This document shows, piece by piece, positions 5,734-11,941 of a DNA stretch of 11,941 nt. The stretch comes from Phycisphaerales bacterium (GTDB taxonomy: Bacteria > Planctomycetota > Phycisphaerae > SM23-33). How positions within the stretch are numbered: position 1 is the stretch's first letter; every line of letters starts with the position of its first letter. The stretch is from NCBI GenBank assembly GCA_003485185.1, contig DNAS01000132.1:2137-14077 (forward strand). The letters run 5' to 3'. The notes below the pieces were generated by a model. It did not search any database. It saw nothing but the letters and a program-made list of their open reading frames with translations, and was not told the DNA's origin. A program made the position numbers and the translations under genes.

Positions 5734-6006
5734 TTATTTCTCGTCCCGTCGGGGAACCGGCGACACGACGTTCATCCTGCATTCGGCCGCGAGATCCAGG
5801 AACTCGCGGTGCTCCAGGTCCTCCAGCTGCTTCCCGCGGGAATCGAGCTTTTCGTTGAACTTGAGGCACTTCTCCTGCATGGATTCGTGGGTCTCCCGCG
5901 ACCCGCCGACGAGGTGGAAATTCGGCCCGCGCGTTACGCGGAACTGCTCGTCGTCCCGGTCCAGCCCGATGCCCAGCAGAGCGGCGCTTCTTCGTTCACT
6001 GACCAC
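5734..6006 (-). CDS. Small conserved-looking hypothetical protein, 90 residues
   Basis: I do not recognise a named family. The start is GTG at 6006, with GGGAG about 7 nt upstream. Residues 10-35 look beta-rich and glycine-containing (LLGIGLD, FRVTRGPNFHLVGGS). From about 36 on it is helical and charged, ETHESMQEKCLKFNEKL (38-54) then KQLEDLEHREFLDLAAE (59-75). There is no signal peptide or membrane segment; Cys are at 47 and 76. The balanced, soluble composition is unlike a random high-GC reading frame, which supports a real cytosolic protein. It has its own promoter-like sequence and diverges from purA. Confidence 0.75.
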   Translation of the reverse strand: MVSERRSAALLGIGLDRDDEQFRVTRGPNFHLVGGSRETHESMQEKCLKFNEKLDSRGKQLEDLEHREFLDLAAECRMNVVSPVPRRDEK

Positions 6007-6033
6007 AAATAATCTCCCTCTACTCCTGAATTG

Positions 6034-6045
6034 CCTGTCTACAGG
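6034..6045. promoter_or_regulatory. Inverted repeat at predicted transcription start
   Basis: CCTGT (6034-6038) and ACAGG (6041-6045) form a perfect 5-bp inverted repeat with a 2-bp centre. It lies immediately downstream of the predicted -10 of the 90-residue gene, so a bound protein could block initiation. No matching regulator is identified. Confidence 0.3.
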
Positions 6046-6046
6046 T

Positions 6047-6076
6047 ATTGTAACAAGATGCCCCCGTCAAGCACAA
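6047..6076 (-). promoter_or_regulatory. Predicted promoter of the 90-residue gene
   Basis: On the minus strand TACAAT (6047-6052, 5/6 match) is preceded by TGT, giving an extended -10. A TTGTGC -35 (6071-6076) lies 18 bp upstream. A TTGACG (6065-6070) is too close (12 bp) to serve this -10. Transcription would start near 6040, giving a leader of about 34 nt. Confidence 0.5.
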
Positions 6077-6124
6077 CTTTCCGCGGCTTTTCGCCGGTTG
6101 TCCCCGCCGGCGAGGGGAGAATCC

Positions 6125-6152
6125 TTGACTCCCCCGCGCCGTCGTTTATGCT
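6125..6152 (+). promoter_or_regulatory. Predicted promoter of the purA-uppS-arfB operon
   Basis: TTGACT (6125-6130, 5/6 match) and TATGCT (6147-6152, 4/6 match) are separated by 16 bp. Transcription would begin near 6159, leaving about 50 nt of leader before the purA ATG. The divergent promoter at 6047-6076 lies about 50 bp upstream. Confidence 0.5.
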
Positions 6153-6209
6153 CATGGGGTTCCGAGGGGATCGGAACACGCGCCTCCGGCACGGAGAACC
6201 ACAAAGATC

Positions 6210-7514
6210 ATGGCATGCAAGAACGTCTGCGTCGTGGGCCTTCAATGGGGTGACGAGGGCAAGGGCAAAATCGTGGACGCCGTCGCGGGCGTCTCGCGGT
6301 ACGTCGCCAGGTACTGCGGGGGGGCCAACGCCGGGCATACCGTGGTCGTCGGGGCCGAGAAATTCGCCCTCCACCTGATTCCCTGCGGAATCTTCCGCCC
6401 GGGCGTGGTGAACGTCATCGGAAACGGCGTGGCGTTCGACCCGCCGGTGGCCCGGAAGGAAATCGAGGGGCTGCGGGCCCGCGGCGTCGAGGCCGGCGAG
6501 CGGAACCTCCGCATCTCCGCCTGCGCCCAGGTGGTCATGCCCTGGCACAGGCTCCAGGACCAGCTCAGCGAGCAGAGCCTGGGCGGGGCGAAGATCGGGA
6601 CCACCGCCCGCGGCATCGGACCGTGCTACAGCGACAAGGCCAACCGCTCCACCGCCATCCGCGTGAGCGATCTGCGCGACCCCGACCGCCTGCGCGACAA
6701 GGTCCGCATGATCTCCGACATCAAGAGCCGGATCTTCGGCGCCCTGTACGGGGCCGAGCCGCTCGACGGCAAGCAGATTGCCGAGGAGTTCGTCGAGCAC
6801 GGTCGTGTCCTGGCGCCGATGATCGCCAACACGGGCGAGATTCTCCGCCGCGCCTCCGCCGCCGGGGAGCGGATCCTCTTCGAGGGCGGGCAGGGAACCA
6901 TGCTGGACATCGACCACGGAACCTACCCGTTCGTCACCAGCTCGTCGGTCAGCGCGTGCGGCGTGCCGAGCGGGACGGGCGTGCCCCCGTCGGCCGTCGG
7001 GCACGTCATCGGGCTGGTCAAGGCCTACACCACCCGCGTCGGCGCCGGTCCGTTCCCCGCGGAGCAGGACAACGACATCGGGAACTACATCCGCCAGCGA
7101 GGCCACGAGTACGGCACGACGACGGGCCGCCCGCGGCGCTGCGGCTGGCTGGACCTGTTCCTCGTCAAATACACCGCCGACCTGTCGGGCGTCCACGAGA
7201 TCGCCCTGGGGCTGCTGGACGTGCTGACCGGCCTGGACGAGCTGAAAATCTGCACGGGCTACCGCGTGGGCGCCAAGGCGGTCGAAGCATTTGACCCCAA
7301 CGAGCTTGCCCAGGCCGAGTGCGTCTACGAGACGCTGCCCGGCTGGAAGGAAGACATCTCCGCGTGCCGGCGGTTCGCGGACCTGCCCGGCGCGGCCCAG
7401 GCGTACGTAACGCGGATCGAGCAGTATCTGGGCCGCCAGGTCGGATCGATCGGCGTGGGCCCGGAGCGGGAGATGCTCATCCGGCACCACACGGGCGTCG
7501 AGGAGCTTCGGTAA
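6210..7514 (+). CDS. purA: Adenylosuccinate synthetase PurA
   Basis: PurA joins IMP and aspartate using GTP, the first committed step to AMP, in the cytosol. The 434-residue product is full length. It shows GLQWGDEGKGK (10-20, catalytic Asp15), GGANAGHT (37-44, catalytic His43), TTARGIGPCYSDKANR (131-146), the IMP-contact region RVGAGPFPAE (276-285), GTTTGRPRRCGW (302-313), and SIGVGPERE near the C-terminus (413-421) for the GTP base. The third residue of GGANAGHT is Ala, where E. coli has His; this position varies. The ribosome binding site is weak: the only GGAG lies 13 nt before the ATG. It is first in an operon, and its TAA overlaps the ATG of uppS by one base. Confidence 0.97.
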   Translation: MACKNVCVVGLQWGDEGKGKIVDAVAGVSRYVARYCGGANAGHTVVVGAEKFALHLIPCGIFRPGVVNVIGNGVAFDPPVARKEIEGLRARGVEAGERNLRISACAQVVMPWHRLQDQLSEQSLGGAKIGTTARGIGPCYSDKANRSTAIRVSDLRDPDRLRDKVRMISDIKSRIFGALYGAEPLDGKQIAEEFVEHGRVLAPMIANTGEILRRASAAGERILFEGGQGTMLDIDHGTYPFVTSSSVSACGVPSGTGVPPSAVGHVIGLVKAYTTRVGAGPFPAEQDNDIGNYIRQRGHEYGTTTGRPRRCGWLDLFLVKYTADLSGVHEIALGLLDVLTGLDELKICTGYRVGAKAVEAFDPNELAQAECVYETLPGWKEDISACRRFADLPGAAQAYVTRIEQYLGRQVGSIGVGPEREMLIRHHTGVEELR

Positions 7515-8287
7515 TGGCGGACATTTCCCCCCAGGCCGTCGCGAAGGCGCGGGCCGAGCTGGGCGTCGGCGAGGGGCGGATTCCGCGCTCGGTGGCCATC
7601 ATCATGGACGGAAACGGGCGCTGGGCCCGCGGCCGAGGGCTTCCGCGCCCGGTGGGGCACCAGGAAGGCGCCAAGGTCGTCCGGCGCATCGTCACCGAGG
7701 CGGCCAGACTGGGGATGGACGCCCTGACGCTCTACAGCTTTTCCATCGAGAACTGGCGCCGCCCGCGCGAAGAGGTCAACGCCCTGATGCACCTCTACGC
7801 CGACTACCTCATCCACGAGCGCCCCACGGTGATGGACCACAACATCCGCCTGCGGCACCTGGGGCGGCGCGACGGCCTGCCCGAAAACGTCCTGCGCGAG
7901 CTGGACGAGACCGTCCGCGTCTCGTCATCCAACACCGGAATGTTCCTGTGCCTGGCGCTGAACTACGGGTCGCGCGCGGAGATCGTCGACGCGGTCCGCG
8001 CCGTCGCCGCCGAGGCCCGCGATGGAACGCTCGACCCCGCGAAAATCGACGAGGCCGCCATTTCCGCGCACCTGGACTCCGCCGGCGTGCCCGACCCCGA
8101 CCTGGTCATCCGCACCGCCGGCGAGCTGCGAGTCAGCAACTTCCTGCTCTGGCAGATTTCCTACGCCGAGTTCTACGTCACCGACACGTACTGGCCGGAC
8201 TTCACCGAGGCGGAGTTCCACAAGGCCATCCACGCCTACGCCGAACGCCACCGGCGCTTCGGCGGGCTGGACGGGTCCAACTCCTGA
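7514..8287 (+). CDS. uppS: Undecaprenyl diphosphate synthase (isoprenyl transferase) UppS
   Basis: UppS extends farnesyl diphosphate with isopentenyl diphosphate to undecaprenyl diphosphate, the lipid carrier for peptidoglycan. The 257-residue cis-prenyltransferase matches the family length. Motifs are AIIMDGNGRWA (28-38, catalytic Asp32), GHQEGAK (48-54), SFSIENWRRP (75-84), ALNYGSRAEI (148-157), RTAGELRVSNFLLWQ (200-214, usually RTSGE) and YAEFYVTDTYWPDF (217-230). The start is fixed by the TAATG overlap with purA and a GAGGAG 8 nt upstream inside purA, which suggests translational coupling. arfB follows after 4 bp. The usual partner cdsA lies 2.5 kb away beyond an inverted clc. Confidence 0.96.
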   Translation: MADISPQAVAKARAELGVGEGRIPRSVAIIMDGNGRWARGRGLPRPVGHQEGAKVVRRIVTEAARLGMDALTLYSFSIENWRRPREEVNALMHLYADYLIHERPTVMDHNIRLRHLGRRDGLPENVLRELDETVRVSSSNTGMFLCLALNYGSRAEIVDAVRAVAAEARDGTLDPAKIDEAAISAHLDSAGVPDPDLVIRTAGELRVSNFLLWQISYAEFYVTDTYWPDFTEAEFHKAIHAYAERHRRFGGLDGSNS

Positions 8288-8291
8288 AAGC

Positions 8292-8714
8292 ATGATCCGC
8301 ATCGGACCCGACATCGAGGTTCCCGAGGGGCTGATCGAGCTGGATTTCGTCCGCTCGTCCGGTCCCGGCGGGCAGAACGTCAACAAGGTCTCGACGGCCG
8401 TCCAACTCCGCTTCCGCGCGGGCGGATGTGCCGTCCTGGCGGGCGAAACGCTGAATCGCCTCCGCCGGCTGGCCGGGCGGCAGATGACGGCCGACGGCGT
8501 CCTCCTCATCGACGCGCGGCGCTTCCGCTCCCAGGCGCAGAACCGCGCCGATGCCCTGAAGCGCCTGGAAGTCCTGCTCCGCCGCGCCGTCGAGCGTCCC
8601 AAGCGCCGCCGCAAGACCCGCCCGACGGCTGCTTCCAGACAACGCCGTCTCGACGCCAAGCGCCGACGGGGGGAAGTCAAGAAACTGAGAAGAAAGCTGA
8701 AAGAGGAAAGCTGA
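8292..8714 (+). CDS. arfB: Alternative ribosome-rescue factor ArfB (YaeJ-type hydrolase)
   Basis: ArfB releases the peptide from ribosomes stalled at mRNA ends, independently of tmRNA. At 140 residues it matches E. coli ArfB in length. It has the GGQ motif in SSGPGGQNVNKVST (22-35, catalytic Gln28) and a basic C-terminal tail from about 103 on, rich in Arg and Lys, which in the family threads into the empty mRNA channel. The gene begins 4 bp after the uppS stop with only a weak GAAAG ribosome binding site, implying coupling. Its last six residues (KLKEES) and its TGA are encoded by heptad array B, so the extreme C-terminus has been shaped by a repeat. Confidence 0.93.
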   Translation: MIRIGPDIEVPEGLIELDFVRSSGPGGQNVNKVSTAVQLRFRAGGCAVLAGETLNRLRRLAGRQMTADGVLLIDARRFRSQAQNRADALKRLEVLLRRAVERPKRRRKTRPTAASRQRRLDAKRRRGEVKKLRRKLKEES

Positions 8715-8760
8715 AAACAAGAATCGTCCCTCTTTTTTCAGCCTTCCGTTTTCCGCTTTC
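8692..8760. terminator. Bidirectional hairpin between arfB and clc
   Basis: Positions 8692-8715 and 8737-8760 are complementary at 20 of 24 positions. The core pairs GGAAAGCTGAAAA (8705-8717) with TTTTCAGCCTTCC (8735-8747), with one A-C mismatch that becomes a G-T pair in the minus-strand transcript. A competing plus-strand stem AAAGAGG (8700-8706) with CCTCTTT (8729-8735) is followed by three more T. The structure overlaps both stop codons' neighbourhood and suits ending two convergent transcripts. The long loop and imperfect T-tracts keep confidence moderate. Confidence 0.5.
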
Positions 8761-8769
8761 CGTTTTATT
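8693..8769. repeat. In-phase heptanucleotide degenerate array B
   Basis: Eleven consecutive 7-bp units read without phase break: AAAGCTG, AAAGAGG, AAAGCTG, AAAACAA, GAATCGT, CCCTCTT, TTTTCAG, CCTTCCG, TTTTCCG, CTTTCCG, TTTTATT. The first half is purine-rich and the second half is its approximate reverse complement, so the array is both tandem and inverted. The first units match the AAAGCKG block of array A at 172-192. The array contains the arfB stop (8712-8714) and the clc stop (8765-8767, minus strand). Confidence 0.7.
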
Positions 8770-10651
8770 TGCCGGTTCTCATCTCGACGAGGCGGGCGTT
8801 GTATGCGGCGATGATGTCCCGCCGGCGCAGCATCCCGACGACGTTCCCGTCGCCCGGGGCGTCCACGACGGCAAGCTCTTCCACGTCCAGCACGGCCAGC
8901 TGCTTCATTGCGTTGCTCAGATCGGTGCCCATTGTCAGCGGGCGGATGTTGGTGCGGGCCAGGTCCTGCGCCACGGCCAGCGCGCCCGCCTCCGAGTCGT
9001 ACAGGAACCGTCGCACATCGTTGATGCTGAACAGTCCGTAGTAGCTCCCGGCCGAATCCACCACGGCGAAGGCCGACTGTGTCGTTCCCGTCAGGGCGCG
9101 GACCACCTCGCTCAGGGGCGTCTCCAGCGGCACGGTAACCAGCGGCTGGGGGGAGGGCTTCCACACGTCGCGAACGGTCAGGCCCTCCAGCACGTCCACA
9201 ATGAAATCGCCCCGGTGCGCCGGGGAATCCAGCCGGCCGGGAACCTGTTCCTTGTAGATCGTCCACCCGCGCGCCAGCAGGTACGCCAGGGCGCAGACCC
9301 ACATGGCCGGGAGCATGAGCGCGTAGCTGGCGGTCATTTCCGAGACCATGATGAGCGTGCTGACGGGCGTATTGGCGGCGGCTGCAAAGAAACTCGCCAT
9401 GCCCAGGATCACGAACACGTCCACGCGCGTGACCACGCCGGGCATCCACTGCTGAAACGCCAGCCCGACCACTCCGCCCAGCGCTCCGCCGATGACCATG
9501 CTCGGTCCGAACACGCCGCCCGAGCCGCCCGAGCCGATGGTCAGCGACGTGGTGAGGATCTTGCCCAGTCCGACGACCAGCAGGATGACGACGGCCGCAG
9601 ACAGGTCCGCGCCGAGCCGCCCGCCGGTTTCGAAGATTTTCTGGAGCAGCCCGTACCCGAACGACAGGACGCTGAGCGAATCCTTCTGCAAGTCGCGCCC
9701 GAGCGAGGCCGTCGCGTAATACAGACCGACGGCCAGCAGGCCCGTCAGCAGCGCGCCGATCGCCGGTTTGAAGTGCCGCGGAATCCGCAGGCGCTTGAAC
9801 AGGCGGTTGACCCCGTAGAAACATTGGACGTACAGCAGCGAGGCGAACACCATCACGACCGCCAGCACGGTCAGGGGCGCCAGCAGCAGGGGATCGTCGA
9901 ATTTCATCGCGCCGACGTCGAACAGCGGGGCGAACCCGAAGTGCAGGCAGAACACGCAGTAGGCGACAGTGGTGGAGATGAACGAGGGGATGAGCGCCTC
10001 GGCCTCGAAGTCCGGATCGCGGTAGAGCACCTCGATGGCGAAGATGGCGCCCGCCAGCGGGGCGCGGAAGATGGCGCCGATTCCGGCACCCATGCCGGCC
10101 GCCAGCAGCACCCGCCGCTCGTGGTCGGTGAGCTTCAGGCGCGTCGCCAGCAGCGAGCCGAACCCCGCGCCGATCTGCGCGATGGGCCCCTCGCGCCCGC
10201 CCGATCCGCCCGTGCCGATGGTGATGGCCGACGAGAGCATCTTGATCAGCGGGACGCGCGGGCGGATGACGCCCCGCTTATTGTGGTAAGCGTCGATGGC
10301 GGCGTCGGTTCCGTGTCCCTCGGCCTCGGGGGCGAAGGTGAACACCAACCATCCGCTCACCAGCCCGCCGGCGGTGATGACCGCCAGCAGCAGCCAGGGC
10401 GAGAACGCTGACGTGTATGGCACGAACAGTTCGCCCTCGCCGCGCGGGCCGGTGGTGTGATACCCCGCCACCCAGTCCAGCGAGTGGTGCACCACGAGGT
10501 TGCAAAGCCAGTGAAAGGCGATCGCGCCGAGTCCGGCCACCACGCCCACCGCGCCGGCCAGCACGATCAGCTTGCCGATGGACTGCAGCCTGGGCCCCCC
10601 GGCCGGCACGAGCCCGATCCGCTTGAGAAACTGTACGATCATGGTATCCAT
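8765..10651 (-). CDS. CLC-family chloride channel/transporter with CBS pair
   Basis: A 628-residue CLC membrane protein moving chloride or related anions. The usual GSGIP anion loop reads GHGTD (112-116). GGREGPIAQIG carries the gating glutamate E154, GGVFGPS (378-384) is the third filter motif, and Tyr466 in WTIYKEQ is the likely central tyrosine. In IEVLYRD (206-212) the second position that is Glu203 in E. coli ClC-ec1 (the proton glutamate) is Val208, so strict proton coupling is doubtful. Two CBS domains fill about 490-628 and may sense nucleotides. The start is uncertain: ATG at 10651 with AGGA close upstream, or ATG at 10642. It is convergent with arfB (50-bp gap) and divergent from cdsA. 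Confidence 0.94.
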   Translation of the reverse strand: MDTMIVQFLKRIGLVPAGGPRLQSIGKLIVLAGAVGVVAGLGAIAFHWLCNLVVHHSLDWVAGYHTTGPRGEGELFVPYTSAFSPWLLLAVITAGGLVSGWLVFTFAPEAEGHGTDAAIDAYHNKRGVIRPRVPLIKMLSSAITIGTGGSGGREGPIAQIGAGFGSLLATRLKLTDHERRVLLAAGMGAGIGAIFRAPLAGAIFAIEVLYRDPDFEAEALIPSFISTTVAYCVFCLHFGFAPLFDVGAMKFDDPLLLAPLTVLAVVMVFASLLYVQCFYGVNRLFKRLRIPRHFKPAIGALLTGLLAVGLYYATASLGRDLQKDSLSVLSFGYGLLQKIFETGGRLGADLSAAVVILLVVGLGKILTTSLTIGSGGSGGVFGPSMVIGGALGGVVGLAFQQWMPGVVTRVDVFVILGMASFFAAAANTPVSTLIMVSEMTASYALMLPAMWVCALAYLLARGWTIYKEQVPGRLDSPAHRGDFIVDVLEGLTVRDVWKPSPQPLVTVPLETPLSEVVRALTGTTQSAFAVVDSAGSYYGLFSINDVRRFLYDSEAGALAVAQDLARTNIRPLTMGTDLSNAMKQLAVLDVEELAVVDAPGDGNVVGMLRRRDIIAAYNARLVEMRTGK

Positions 10652-10699
10652 CCGTCCTGCCCCGCAAGGCGGCGAACTGTCGAGGGGGCAAAACATCGG

Positions 10700-10728
10700 A
10701 TTTAAGCAGGATTTCCCGCGCGTCGCAA
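10700..10728 (-). promoter_or_regulatory. Weak candidate promoter of clc
   Basis: On the minus strand TTGCGA (10723-10728) is followed after 17 bp by TTAAAT (10700-10705), each matching 4 of 6 consensus positions. Transcription would start near 10693, giving a leader of about 42 nt. This is the most AT-rich part of the 155-bp clc-cdsA divergent gap. I see no convincing promoter for cdsA there. Confidence 0.35.
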
Positions 10729-10806
10729 CAGGCAATCCGCCCCTGTGCGAGGCGATGGAAGGCTTTGCGCTGGAAATTGAGGCTGTGCCCGCGCGTAATA
10801 ACGCCC

Positions 10807-11667
10807 ATGAAGAAGGGCATGAAACTGCGGATCGTCCTGGGCGCGGCCATGATCGCGGCGACGGTGGGCCTGTTGTACGGCGACTGGTGGCTGGAGCACG
10901 CGGACGCGGAGCTGGCGGCAGGGCTTCCGCTGGGCGTTGTGATGGTGGCGCTGACGGTGGTGGGGTACTTCGAGTTGGCGCGCCTGGCCGGCGCGCTGGG
11001 GGTGCGGATGGCGGTCTTCGCCGGTCCGCTCGGCGCGGCGGCTTTGGCGGCGCTGCCCGTCTGGCAGCAGATTCTGCCCGATTCCGCCGGCGGATTCCTG
11101 CCCCTGCTGGTGCTGGCAGTCACGACGGCGGCGGTCTTCCTCGAGCAGATGCTCTCCGCGCGGATTGAGGATGGCTTCCGCCGAATCGCCGCGACGCTGC
11201 TGGCCGTCGTCTACCTCGGCGCCGGCGGCGCGATGATCCTCGCGGTGCGCACGACCTTTGGCGTACCTGCGCTGGCGATGTTCCTGATGGCGGTCAAGGG
11301 AACCGACATCGGCGCGTATTTCACCGGATCGGCGATCGGGCGGCACAAGATGATTCCCTGGCTGTCGCCTGGCAAGAGCTGGGAAGGCCTGGTGGGGGGC
11401 GTAGTCTTCGCCGCGGCCGTCAGCGCCTTGTGCGCCTGGGGATTCCGGCTTGGCGAACTTCTCACGCCCTGGCAGGCGCTGGGGTTCGGGGCGGTCGTCG
11501 CCCTCGTCGGGCAATTCGGCGACCTGTGCGAGAGCCTCCTGAAGCGCAGCGCCGCGGCCAAGGATTCCGGCTCGCTCGTTCCGGAATTCGGCGGGTTGCT
11601 GGACATCCTCGATTCCCCGCTGCTGGCGGCGCCGGCGGCGTACCTGGTGCTGCTGGCCCTGTCCTGA
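10807..11667 (+). CDS. cdsA: Phosphatidate cytidylyltransferase CdsA
   Basis: CdsA makes CDP-diacylglycerol from phosphatidic acid and CTP in the inner membrane, the branch point for bacterial phospholipids. The 286-residue product has about eight hydrophobic segments. Family motifs are KGTDIGAYFTGSAIGRHKM (164-182), SPGKSWEGLVGG (187-198) and the C-terminal signature from Ser243 (SLLKRSAAAKDSG). The signature continues PEFGGLLDILD (259-269), where the usual pattern is P-x-H-G-G-x-x-D-R-x-D, so His and Arg are replaced by Phe261 and Ile267 while all Asp remain. I chose the ATG at 10807 although no Shine-Dalgarno precedes it; an in-frame TTG at 10765 is less likely. It stands apart from uppS, its common neighbour. 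Confidence 0.9.
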   Translation: MKKGMKLRIVLGAAMIAATVGLLYGDWWLEHADAELAAGLPLGVVMVALTVVGYFELARLAGALGVRMAVFAGPLGAAALAALPVWQQILPDSAGGFLPLLVLAVTTAAVFLEQMLSARIEDGFRRIAATLLAVVYLGAGGAMILAVRTTFGVPALAMFLMAVKGTDIGAYFTGSAIGRHKMIPWLSPGKSWEGLVGGVVFAAAVSALCAWGFRLGELLTPWQALGFGAVVALVGQFGDLCESLLKRSAAAKDSGSLVPEFGGLLDILDSPLLAAPAAYLVLLALS

Positions 11668-11684
11668 CCGGCCCGCCGGCGGTC
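11666..11684. terminator. Possible short hairpin between convergent genes
   Basis: GACCG (11666-11670) and CGGTC (11680-11684) form a 5-bp stem around 9 GC-rich bases, spanning the 15-bp gap between the cdsA stop and the phosphatase stop. There is no T-tract. Its location suits a shared 3' end, but the stem is short. Confidence 0.25.
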
Positions 11685-11941
11685 AATCGCGGCGGATGAC
11701 GACGGCGGTCAGGTCGTCGGCCTGCGGTTCGCCCGCGGCGAACTCGCAGACGGCCGCGTGGAGAACCTCGATCATCTCGGCGGCGGGCAGGTCGCGCGCC
11801 TGCCGGAGCACGCCGGTCATCCGCTCCATTCCGAACTGCTCGTCACGGGCGTTGGACGCCTCGAAGAATCCGTCGGTGGTGATGACGGCGAAGTCTCCCG
11901 GCTGGAAGTCGAACCGCCCCGGCGGCCCGAAGTCCGTCCCC
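11683..11941 (-). CDS. SpoIIE/RsbU-type PP2C phosphatase, C-terminal part (partial)
   Basis: Only the last 86 codons are in the window; the gene continues beyond the right edge. Translation shows FDFQPGDFAVITTDGFFEA, with the PPM-phosphatase strand and the metal-binding TDG-type Asp, and the closing motif ADDLTAVVIRRD with the second conserved Asp. This is the C-terminal half of a SpoIIE/RsbU-like Ser/Thr phosphatase, a family that typically dephosphorylates anti-sigma antagonist proteins in stress or developmental switching. The N-terminal sensor domain, if any, is not visible. It converges on cdsA with 15 bp between the stops. Confidence 0.88.
   Translation of the reverse strand, partial: GTDFGPPGRFDFQPGDFAVITTDGFFEASNARDEQFGMERMTGVLRQARDLPAAEMIEVLHAAVCEFAAGEPQADDLTAVVIRRD

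Noticed and set aside
6159..6209. Purine riboswitch in the purA leader
   Set aside because: The leader is only about 50 nt from the predicted start and shows no aptamer-like three-way junction or conserved core.
6039..7490. A 483-codon minus-strand frame opposite purA
   Set aside because: It is antisense to purA, which is certain from its motifs, and the translation has no domain character.
8692..8769. Transposon end or insertion-sequence scar
   Set aside because: There is inverted symmetry but no transposase, no target-site duplication and no matching end beyond clc.
8426..10411. A 661-codon plus-strand frame opposite clc
   Set aside because: It is the antisense shadow of clc, rich in Arg, Gln, His and Asp with no fold-like pattern.

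Overview
The window is about 12 kb of GC-rich bacterial chromosome made mostly of housekeeping genes: DNA repair, isoprenoid and undecaprenyl lipid synthesis, purine synthesis, phospholipid synthesis and ribosome rescue. There are also one tRNA, ion transporters and several small or secreted proteins of unknown function. I see no phage, plasmid, insertion sequence or CRISPR array. The gene content, heavy G/C at third codon positions and the style of the intergenic repeats would fit Planctomycetota (possibly Phycisphaerae-like). That is a memory-based impression, not a demonstrated assignment.

Layout. Positions 1-210 are non-coding and repeat-rich: a REP-like palindrome, then heptanucleotide arrays that run into the 3' end of mutY. 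mutY (211-1296, minus) carries a C-terminal domain with an intact Nudix box. It diverges from a secreted alpha/beta-hydrolase-like protein without a recognisable nucleophile (1448-2731, plus). A tRNA-Ala(GGC) gene on the minus strand (2763-2835) has a clear promoter and an intrinsic terminator, and the terminator's U-tract overlaps the stop codon of the preceding plus-strand gene. Next come a secreted protein with a charged tail (2958-3521, plus) and a convergent pair, ispE followed by a TRIC/UPF0126 membrane protein (5201-3552, minus). Two small minus-strand genes of unknown function (5404-5601 and 5734-6006) diverge from a plus-strand operon purA-uppS-arfB (6210-8714). That operon meets clc (8765-10651, minus) tail to tail at a second heptad array, which folds as a convergent hairpin. 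cdsA (10807-11667, plus) diverges from clc. The window ends in the C-terminus of a SpoIIE/RsbU-type PP2C phosphatase (11683 to beyond 11941, minus).

How the genes fit together. IspE feeds the MEP pathway to isoprenoid precursors. UppS polymerises these into undecaprenyl diphosphate for the cell wall, and CdsA makes CDP-diacylglycerol for phospholipids. uppS and cdsA are direct neighbours in many bacteria, but here arfB and an inverted clc separate them. PurA (AMP synthesis) is translationally coupled to uppS by a TAATG overlap.

The most unusual structure is the pair of in-phase 7-bp degenerate arrays (123-227 and 8693-8769). They share AAAGCKG-type units, switch between purine-rich and pyrimidine-rich halves, and supply the stop codons of mutY, arfB and clc.
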